Shown: in pieces, positions 9,095-16,900 of the stretch
Layout of the letters: every line of letters starts with the position of its first letter
How positions within the stretch are numbered: the stretch's first letter is position 1
Source: an uncultured Verrucomicrobiota bacterium
GTDB taxonomy: Bacteria; Verrucomicrobiota; Kiritimatiellia; RFP12; UBA3636
Assembly (NCBI GenBank): GCA_949295265.1
Contig: CASFKR010000001.1
Coordinates: forward strand, 1 to 50,741
Reading direction: 5' to 3'
DNA length: 50,741 nucleotides
The notes under the pieces: generated by a model
Database searches by the model: none
Told to the model about the DNA's origin: nothing
What the model saw: the letters and a program-made list of their open reading frames with translations, nothing else
Position numbers and translations under genes: made by a program

Positions 9095-9934
9095 ATGAGC
9101 CGTAACCGCAGAAAAAGAAATTCGGAGCACAAATCCGGTCTGGATCGTCTCCATGACTGGTTGCTTTCCCGTTTGGAACAAAACCGGGAGCGGCAATTGC
9201 CCGCATTGGGTCCGACCGAATGCTCGCTGGTCGCGTACCATTTCCGTCCGCAAGAGACAGCGGATCAGTCCTTTCAGTATCTCGAGAGTGCCATCCGGGA
9301 AACGTGGCGTCATTGCGGACTGTTGACGACGATCATTGTCACGAATGAGGTGACGGACGCCATGCGTGCCTTTGCGGAGCCCTTCGGCTTCCGTGTGCAG
9401 TTGCAAACGGAGCCCACGCTGGTTCCGAACCGTCCTGAAACGATGAGCATGGATTTGAACGGGCGGCTTGTGGAGCGCTTTCATACGCCGTACGCTCTGC
9501 TGATTCAGGAAGACGCGTTTCCGCTCCGTCCGGGGCTCGGACATTTCCTGGAAACCTACGATTTTTACGGGGCTCCGCGCACGAGCGACAGTTGGTTGGC
9601 CTCGTTCGGTCCCCGCCTGTTCAACTGCCGTCTGATGAACGGCATGTTTTCGCTCCGTACCCGCCGGTTGTGCGAACTGGTGGCAGAGCAATGGCGGATG
9701 CAGTATGCGGATGAGCCGTTCCGCCGGGAGTTCTACCACGACCGGTTCTGCACCGATACGCTGCCGCGCAAATCCTTTGCCTACCGCAAGGAGGTCAAGT
9801 TCCCCACGGCGCATGAAGCGGCGGTCTTCTGCTACGATTCCGAGAGCACATACCGGAGTCCGGTTCCGCCGTTCGGTTTCCATGGCGCCAAGGCGTTCCG
9901 GATGCTCTGCGACAGCGGCAAGTATCAGCTTTGA
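9095..9934 (+). CDS. DUF5672 family protein (glycosyltransferase-like)
   Basis: 279 residues. The core matches the DUF5672 pattern: TPYALLIQEDAFPL, then FLETYDFYGAP, then NGMFSLRTRRL, where the acidic pair resembles the DxD-type site of glycosyltransferases. DUF5672 genes commonly sit in surface-polysaccharide regions, and a polysaccharide pyruvyl transferase is 0.8 kb away. The N-terminus is very basic (MSRNRRKRN) with no membrane segment, so the product is probably cytoplasmic. ATG 9095 is preferred over an in-frame TTG at 9059, which lies inside the putative -35 box. The last 10 nt overlap the end of the convergent gene at 9925. Confidence 0.8.
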   Translation: MSRNRRKRNSEHKSGLDRLHDWLLSRLEQNRERQLPALGPTECSLVAYHFRPQETADQSFQYLESAIRETWRHCGLLTTIIVTNEVTDAMRAFAEPFGFRVQLQTEPTLVPNRPETMSMDLNGRLVERFHTPYALLIQEDAFPLRPGLGHFLETYDFYGAPRTSDSWLASFGPRLFNCRLMNGMFSLRTRRLCELVAEQWRMQYADEPFRREFYHDRFCTDTLPRKSFAYRKEVKFPTAHEAAVFCYDSESTYRSPVPPFGFHGAKAFRMLCDSGKYQL

Positions 9935-10488
9935 CGCGGCATCCGCCGCCGGGCGCCGCGGCGCAGGGATCGTCCCCGCACAGGGTATTGCGCTTTCCGG
10001 AGGGAGGCGGCCGCCGCCGCCGCAAACCGGATGCATTCGATGCAGCCGATTCGGCTTTTGTAGTATTCCGGGGTGCGTTCTCCGGGCATACCGCCGTGTT
10101 CTTTGGCGGCTTGAGCCGATTCGACGCGCAACGCCAGCAGTTCGCGGCAGACGCATGAGCCGAACCGCTCTTTGAAGGCGGCGCAGAAGGTCTGCACCGC
10201 TTCGTAGGTGGCTTTTTTCGCTTCGGGTTTCAGCGCATCGCCGCTTCCGCAGGCGATGCCCGCGAGCATGGCAAATCCGGTCACGGAGCCGCAGACTTCG
10301 CGGGTGCGCCCGACGCCGCCGCCCAGGCCCAGCGAGAGATCGGCCACGAGTGCGGTGGGGAGCCCGAGCCGCTCCGCATGCGTGAGGACAACCGCCTGCG
10401 AACAGGTTGCACCTTTCCGGAAGAGGGCTTCGGCGGTGTCGGCGGCGGCACGGGCTTCCGGGGTTTCAAGAAGAGAGGGGTCAAACAT
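9925..10488 (-). CDS. C_GCAxxG_C_C family protein
   Basis: 187 residues. It shows the family's spaced cysteines: CSQAV near the N-terminus, a Gly-rich GLGGGVG followed by VCGSVTGFAMLAG, then CVCRELL, and CIECI near the C-terminus. These small cysteine-rich proteins are thought to bind a metal or redox cofactor and often accompany redox enzymes; no reaction is established. ATG 10488 is chosen because the upstream extension encodes an implausible Pro/Phe stretch from a T-rich tract. It follows the pyruvyl transferase by 90 nt on the same strand and may be cotranscribed. The C-terminal 20 residues are Arg-rich and overlap the convergent DUF5672 gene. Confidence 0.8.
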   Translation of the reverse strand: MFDPSLLETPEARAAADTAEALFRKGATCSQAVVLTHAERLGLPTALVADLSLGLGGGVGRTREVCGSVTGFAMLAGIACGSGDALKPEAKKATYEAVQTFCAAFKERFGSCVCRELLALRVESAQAAKEHGGMPGERTPEYYKSRIGCIECIRFAAAAAASLRKAQYPVRGRSLRRGARRRMPRQS

Positions 10489-10578
10489 GGCTGGAGGCTG
10501 GCTGGGGATGAGAAAAAAGTAAAAAAAAAACGGGAAAATGAGCGGCGGGACGGGGACGGAACCCATGGTCGGTTGCGC

Positions 10579-11781
10579 TCAGGTAGGAGACGAATCGTCC
10601 CCCGGGTCTGCCGATTGAGAAATCGGTTTCTCCGGTTTTACGAGGGCTTGGGAGAGAAAGGCGTGGCCTTCTGCGTACAGTGTTTGCAGGATCTCTGTCC
10701 GGCTCGCCGGGAGCGGCTCCAGCAGGAGGCGGAAATCCGGTGTTTCGCCGGGACGGATGAGGCGTACAGACAGCCCGAACCGGTCCAGCAGCGTTGTCAG
10801 GCGTCCGGCGGAATCTTCTTCCGGCTTTGCAAAGGCGAGGAATGGTCTGCCGAAGAGCAGGGAAAAGACCACGGCATGGAAGGAGTCGGTGACGATGGCG
10901 TCGGCATCGCGGATGGCACACAGCCACGCTTCCACGGAGGGTAGGGCGGGGAAGAGTCCCGGCGCGGGATTGTTCGGTGTATGCAGCGTGGTTGACTGAA
11001 GCGTCAGCCCCGCTGCGCGCAAGCCGTCGAGACAAGTGCGGAGCGCGGGCGTGTTGTCCGTTCGGGCGGACAGGAAACAATGCGTCAGCCGGAGCACCCC
11101 GGGGGTGCGGGGACGTGCGTCCGACGCGGGCAGGAGGCGCTCCCAGGTTTCCGGCGGCAGAAACAGCGTTGGATCCGGGCAAAGCGAGGGGCGGCGCCCG
11201 AAGAGCCGTTCGCAGATGGCGACGCCTTCCGATTCGCGCACGGAGACGGCGTCGAAGGCCTCGAGCCAGCTCCGGTAGCGGCTGAGCCGGGAACCGAAGT
11301 CGGGGTCGCTGTTTCCGAAGGAGGCGGCAACGGCAATCCTGCAGACGGGCGTCCCGTTGAGAAAACTCCCAAAGTAGAGGGGACGCGTCCAGGCCGGGTT
11401 CCAGATTTGGTCGGACCCGAAGATGACTGCGTCGACGGGATGCTGCCGAATCCAGCGCTGAAGATCGCGTTCACTTGCCACGGGGGCGGTCCGTGCGAGA
11501 TGCGCCCGGATCCACGGGCGGATCCGGCGTTCCGCCAGGGCTTCGGAGAGCCCCGGCAGAAGCGGAATGGCTTCACGGCGTCCGCGCAACCGTGCCGCGC
11601 AGCGGAGCCAGAGACGGCGCCCGAACGCCAGCGGCCAGAGTATCCACGGGAGCCGCTGAAAGCGCATGCGCAGCGCAATCGGCTCGTGCCCGAGCGCACG
11701 CAGCGTCTGCTGGAGTGCCCAGAGCTGCAGGATCCCGCCGATATTCGAATGCAGCGGAAGGGTGAGAATGGCGATTTTCAT
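10579..11781 (-). CDS. Polysaccharide pyruvyl transferase family protein
   Basis: 400 residues. The N-terminus MKIAILTLPLHSNIGGILQL matches the start of the WcaK/CsaB-like pyruvyl transferase family, followed by VDAVIFGSDQIWNP and, in the C-terminal half, ADAIVTDSFHAVVFSLLFGRPFL. These are the family's nucleotide-sugar/acceptor motifs in two Rossmann-like halves. Members transfer pyruvate from phosphoenolpyruvate to sugars of surface polymers. With the DUF5672 protein it suggests a small cell-surface glycan locus, though no sugar transporters or polymerases are nearby. ATG 11781 is used because upstream in-frame sequence overlaps a terminator and reads as low-complexity Arg-rich sequence. Confidence 0.87.
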   Translation of the reverse strand: MKIAILTLPLHSNIGGILQLWALQQTLRALGHEPIALRMRFQRLPWILWPLAFGRRLWLRCAARLRGRREAIPLLPGLSEALAERRIRPWIRAHLARTAPVASERDLQRWIRQHPVDAVIFGSDQIWNPAWTRPLYFGSFLNGTPVCRIAVAASFGNSDPDFGSRLSRYRSWLEAFDAVSVRESEGVAICERLFGRRPSLCPDPTLFLPPETWERLLPASDARPRTPGVLRLTHCFLSARTDNTPALRTCLDGLRAAGLTLQSTTLHTPNNPAPGLFPALPSVEAWLCAIRDADAIVTDSFHAVVFSLLFGRPFLAFAKPEEDSAGRLTTLLDRFGLSVRLIRPGETPDFRLLLEPLPASRTEILQTLYAEGHAFLSQALVKPEKPISQSADPGDDSSPT

Positions 11782-11822
11782 CGCGGGAATGCGCGTTGAG
11801 CCCAGGCCTGTCCGGAAGTGCG

Positions 11823-11855
11823 AAAAACGGTCGGGCTGGACAGACAGCCCGACCG
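11823..11855 (-). terminator. Strong rho-independent terminator ending the OPT/ABC operon
   Basis: Perfect 11-bp stem (11828-11838 with 11845-11855) and 6-nt loop, followed on the minus strand by five T (11827-11823). It lies 31 nt after the stop codon of the gene ending at 11886. Confidence 0.88.
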
Positions 11856-11885
11856 TTGGAGGAAAAAGCGTCCGGCCGGGCGCCG

Positions 11886-13892
11886 TCAATAGGCGACGGT
11901 GGAGACGGCTTTGCAGAGGAATACGACGCCGACGGAGAGAATCGAGATGAGACCGGTGCCGACGAAGAAGCCGGAGGAGACGACCGGAATCATCTTGCGC
12001 CACTCACGCCCGAATTTGCGCTCGAAGTAGCACTTGCCGATCAGGGCGCCGATGAAGTTGGGGAGCACGGTGTGCGGCGCGGTCTGACCCAGACCGCGAA
12101 CGACGCCGAAGAACAGCATCGTCGGGGCGCCGAACCAGCCGAGCAGACCCATCACCGCGCCGGCGGAGCCGAAGCCCGCGAGGAACCGGCCGAGCCCGAG
12201 CGCTTCCTTGAACTGGCTGTATTCGCCGAGCGTGGAGGAGTAAATCAGGCACGTGTTTTTCGCCGTCAAATCCCAGATCTGCTCCGTGTAGGGGTAAACC
12301 GCCGAAGGAATTTCAGCCAGCGACCAGATGAAGGAGGAGAAGAACAGCGACGAGCAGATGATGATGGGGAAGAGCAGAATCTGCGCTTTCCAGATGGAGC
12401 CGAATTTGCACCCGAGAAGCTCGGCCTGCTTGTACGAAACCACCTGAATGCCGTAGTTGGACTTCGGAATCGGGATGAACCAGATTTTGACGCCCGTGTA
12501 GCCGGAGAGGATGAACGAAATTTCGGTGATGAACGGAATTTCGATAACCTGACCGGCCAGACCTTCCAGACGGGCCGTCACGTACGAAATCAGCGGCGTA
12601 TAGATGAAGGCGAAGAAGAAGAGGACGACCAGAACACCGGGATGCCAGTCGGTCAGCCAGCCGCAGACGACGATGTAGAGCACGCAGGAAATGGCGTACG
12701 TCACGAAGACCCACGGCACGGGAATGTGACCGCGCATCTTGGAGAGGCGCAGCAGGCGTTCCGCATGGTCGTGCGCCGTCTTTTCGCGCTTGCCGAGGCG
12801 CAGGGTGCGGAAGGCGACCCAGAGACCGAAGAAGGCGATGGCCAGCGAGATGCCGATCTGGAAGGAGAAGTAGAAGTCGACGTTGTTGGCGAAGAGCGTC
12901 AGAACCGTGGTGTCGCCCTGTTCCCACGTCGGCATCTTGCCGAAGTGGTACAGAATCGGGTTCATGACGAAGGTGAAGATCAGACCGACGAAGGAGCCGA
13001 CCATCGACCAGAAGGGGAGCACCATGCCGAGGATGATGTTGCCGAGGTCGAAGGAGAGACCGGTCGCCGTTGCAGGCAGGAACGACTGCGTGTACGGGGT
13101 GAAGTCCGCGAAGGGAATCTGGAAGACCATCAGCGTGCTGTCGAACAGTGCACCGGTGATGGTGGGCAGCGCCATGTACATCAGACCGAAAATCATGCCG
13201 ATGCCGGACCCGACGCAGAACATGCGCCAGCGGACGGAGGCGCCGGCGCTCTTGACGGAGCCCTCCACCTGTTCGGCGATGGCGACGATACCCTGAGCGC
13301 CGACGGGCGCCATCGGGAAGGGGAGCTGCTCGATATCCGAGGTGAGACGGAAAAGCCCGTAGCCGAGGATGGCGGAGTTGAGGCGGCCCATGATTTCACG
13401 GAACAGCATCAGCCCGATGAACGGGAGCCACGCCTTGGAGAGGAACGTGCGCGGGAGGCTGTCGAGATTCTTCGGGGCAACCCACACCGGAATGTCGGCG
13501 GCAACGCCCGTCGCCACCGCCGCATCGGAACGCACGAGGAACTGCGTGAAGAGCGGCGTATTCCAGACGTTGGTCGCCATGACCATGCCGGCCATGTAGA
13601 AGAGGATGAAGAGCTGGGCGCGCGAAAGTTTGGCGTTCGCGCGTTTGGCCACTTCGACGAAGAGCAGAACGGTCACCCACTGGGCGGCACCGCCGATGCC
13701 GGCACCGGCGACGAGTTCCATGTAGAGCGCACCGGGCACCATGACCAGTGCGACGAAGAGAGTGCCGAGCAGCGAGGTCAGGTTGAAGCCTTCCTCGAAG
13801 GAATCGGGCACGGTAAGCAGGGCCCGAAACTCTTCCAGTTCGGCGTCCTCCGTTTTAACGCGGCGGCGAAGCAGATGTTTGAGGGAGATCAT
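11886..13892 (-). CDS. OPT-like multispanning membrane protein (copy 1)
   Basis: 668 residues with about 14 hydrophobic segments. The N-terminal third (after a 45-residue cytoplasmic stretch) has the Gly/Ala-rich first helices typical of oligopeptide-transporter (OPT/YSL) proteins. The C-terminus APHTVLPNFIGALIGKCYFE resembles the closing loop of its two neighbours at 21530 and 24196 but is more divergent. Substrate unknown; the family moves peptides or metal chelates, and no residue here fixes that. ATG 13892 begins MISLKHLLRRR. It is last in the operon that starts near 23.8 kb, 87 nt after the peptidase-FtsX fusion, and is followed by a strong terminator. Confidence 0.75.
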   Translation of the reverse strand: MISLKHLLRRRVKTEDAELEEFRALLTVPDSFEEGFNLTSLLGTLFVALVMVPGALYMELVAGAGIGGAAQWVTVLLFVEVAKRANAKLSRAQLFILFYMAGMVMATNVWNTPLFTQFLVRSDAAVATGVAADIPVWVAPKNLDSLPRTFLSKAWLPFIGLMLFREIMGRLNSAILGYGLFRLTSDIEQLPFPMAPVGAQGIVAIAEQVEGSVKSAGASVRWRMFCVGSGIGMIFGLMYMALPTITGALFDSTLMVFQIPFADFTPYTQSFLPATATGLSFDLGNIILGMVLPFWSMVGSFVGLIFTFVMNPILYHFGKMPTWEQGDTTVLTLFANNVDFYFSFQIGISLAIAFFGLWVAFRTLRLGKREKTAHDHAERLLRLSKMRGHIPVPWVFVTYAISCVLYIVVCGWLTDWHPGVLVVLFFFAFIYTPLISYVTARLEGLAGQVIEIPFITEISFILSGYTGVKIWFIPIPKSNYGIQVVSYKQAELLGCKFGSIWKAQILLFPIIICSSLFFSSFIWSLAEIPSAVYPYTEQIWDLTAKNTCLIYSSTLGEYSQFKEALGLGRFLAGFGSAGAVMGLLGWFGAPTMLFFGVVRGLGQTAPHTVLPNFIGALIGKCYFERKFGREWRKMIPVVSSGFFVGTGLISILSVGVVFLCKAVSTVAY

Positions 13893-13928
13893 TGCGTGGA
13901 ATGACGGGTGTCGAAGGTGCGGGAAAGG

Positions 13929-13945
13929 GTGGCAGGGGCGTGGCA
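13929..13945. repeat. Dispersed 17-bp motif, exact copy (intergenic)
   Basis: GTGGCAGGGGCGTGGCA on the plus strand, in the 87-nt gap between the OPT-like gene and the FtsX fusion gene. Confidence 0.85.
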
Positions 13946-13979
13946 CGGGTGCGGGCCGGGTCACGCCCGATGCGTGGAC

Positions 13980-16900
13980 TTAGCGGCTCTTTTTGCCGTG
14001 CTTGGGATTCCGGCGGGCGCGGGGGTTGGTACCGCCCTGGTTGGGGGCGGGCCTGGGCGCCTCGGGGGCCTTGGGTTCTGCAGCGGGGGCGGGGGCGACC
14101 GGAGCGGCAGGCTGCGCGGAGGCGCCGCCCGCCTGCTGATTGCGCAGGTGCGCCTCGTAGGCGGCCCCGGCACCCTGCCCGGCGATGTCCTCGAGCGTCG
14201 AGGCGCGGTAGTGCTCCACCGTCGCAATCGGGAGCGAACGCCAGAGCAGGAACTGCTCGCGCAGCTCAGCGGCAAAGGCGCGGTTGGAGCGCACCCACGA
14301 GTCCGGCGTGCCGCCGATGCGCGTGAGGTCGACCACCACTTCGTCGATGCCCTTGATTTCGAACTCCTGCGAGTACATCCGGAACCGCTGGAAGATGCCC
14401 AGGTCGAACGGAGCCAGCGAGATGTTGGCTTCGATGCCGATGTGCTCCTTGCCGTCGTTGCCGCACGGTTCCTTGAAGATGCGCACGTCCCGGGCCGCAA
14501 AGGAGCCCAGCGTGGCGTCCGCATGGTTGTTGAAGTGCTCGCGGATGAACGAGAGGATGCCGGCAAAGTCGACGGACGAAACGGTGAACGGGAAGACGAA
14601 CTCAAGTTTGTTTCCCTTCGGCGAGGGCATCTTCCACTTGCGGGCGACGCCCGGGTTGGCCGATTTCGAGGCGCGGAGCGCCGGGAAAATCGTCGAGAGC
14701 ATCACCACCGCCATCACAATCAGAATCGTGCAGACGGAGGTCAGCGAGGAGAAGTTCATCTCCGGCGGCGTGATGAGACCGCGCGAGCCGAGGAACTTGA
14801 AGAACTTCGCGACGAGCTGGCTCACGAGGTAGCCGCCCATGCCGCCGATGACGGAGTAGACCGCCGATTCCGCGAAGAAGAGCGCACCCACGTCAACCGG
14901 TGCCAGACCCAGCGCCGAGTATGTGAAGATTTCCTTTTCGCGGGCCACAATCGAGCCCATCAGCGACGAGAAGATAATCAGACCGCCCAGCAGGAGCGGG
15001 ACGATGACGTCCGAGAAGCCGGAGCCCTGCACCGCCTGCGTGAAGAAGAGGCTGTAGGCGCCTTCGGGCGTCTTCACGTGGACCGTGCCCTGGAACGCCG
15101 GGGCGAGCTCCACGCCGATGTCGTACAGCGAGAGGTCTTCCTGCCCCTCTTTGGGGTACATGGCGATGAAGTTGCAGACGTTGTGCCACCCGAAGTACCG
15201 GCGCAGGTCATCCATGCGGGCGATGGCCACGACGTCCGGCGTGAACCATTCGAAGGTGCCGGTGGGCATTTCCTCGAGCGATTCAATGGAGGCGCCGCCC
15301 GTCGCGGACGAGCCGGAGTTGGAGAGCGTCGCCTGAAAGTCCGGCGGAACCCCGCGCAGATCGTCAATCGTCGAAATCTGCTGGAGCGCGAAGGCGTCGA
15401 AGAAGCCGGCGAAGGTGAACGGCACGCCGTTGAGGCGGATTTCATCGCCCTTGGCAATCTGCGTCAGTTCGTTCGTGACGGCAGGCGGCAGGAAGAGCGG
15501 TGGCAGGGGCGTGGCAGCGGTGGCCAGCTCCGGCACGACTTTGCGGAAGCCGGCGGAGTGCTTGATCTCGGTTTCGTCCAGCCCCATGACGGCGGACATC
15601 TGGATGGACTCGCCGGATTTGGGCAGGAAGAGGACGCGTTCGGGGTTGATGCTGGTGTCGCCCGTGTCGTTGCTGCGCGTCGGGATGCGGAAGAGACCGC
15701 CGCGGCGGCAGATGTCGAAGCGGTCGCCGTAGAGCGCATTGAGCGAGTCGATGAAGCCGCTGTCGATGTGCAGGAAGGAGAGGCGGTGCAGCTCGATGCG
15801 GTTTTCATCGGTGCCGCGGCCGAGATACGAATCCACGACGCCCTGCTGCGAAGTGAACGAGGCGAACACGAGAATTGTGAACGTGAGCAGCACGACCGTG
15901 ATGCACGTGAGGAACGTCTTCAGCGGCCGGTTGCGCATGCCCGCGATGCCGATGAGGATGGCGGAGAGCGTGGTTGACGATTCGTTGACAACGCCGTGCA
16001 CCGTCGAGGCCAGGCCCTGCATCGCGCGGATTTCCTGTTTGATCTTGCCCATCATGATGCCCGACGTGATGCACGCAAGCATGATGATGACGAAGGCGAG
16101 GAAGATGACGATGGGGGCAGACGCCAGCGAGAAGGCCGGGTGCGTGAAGAAGAGGATGGCGAACGTGGCCAGGAAGAAGCCGATGAAGCCCATGAGCTGC
16201 TTGTAAATCGACGGGAAGCCGAAGATGAGGCGCTCCATCGCGAAGGCGAACGGGATGTTCAGCAGCAGCAGTACGACGACGGCCTGCACGAGGTCTTCCG
16301 TGACGCCGCGCAGCGGGCGGTAGATGCGGTTTTCGATGCAGTTCGCGAAGATGTGGTGCGCTTCCGCGAGACTCCACTTCTTTTCGGCGATGGCCGCGGC
16401 GGCTTCTTCGATGTGGTCCTTGGAGTCCGCATGGAACTTCTCGAGGTCGTCGCGGACGATGTTGCGTTCGCGGAGCACGGCGAGGCGGGCTTCGTTGAGC
16501 AGGTAGGCGTCGTTGGCGCCCTGAGCGATGTTGTTCGCGTGGAGGCGCGCATCGGTGTCGAGTTTCACGCCGACGCCCATGGCGGCCTTGAGGCGGTCCA
16601 TGCCGGGCGCATTGGTGACGGAGCCGAGGAGCATGTCGCCATTGCCGCCGATGATCTTAATCGGGTCCTGGCGGTCGGCGAAGAATTCCTTGTAGCCCTC
16701 GAATTCGTACACCACGGTGGACGCCGTCTTGTGCGGCGCATCTTTGGAGGCCACAAGCGTCTTGGGCTCGTAGAGATCGCCGCCGATGGGGTCGGGCTTG
16801 TAGCCGTCGCCGAAGGAGAGACCGCCGTAGGCGTAGAAGAGGTGAATCGGCGTGGCCACGATGCCGTAGGCGTCGGCCGCGACCGTCACGCGGTCCAGGG

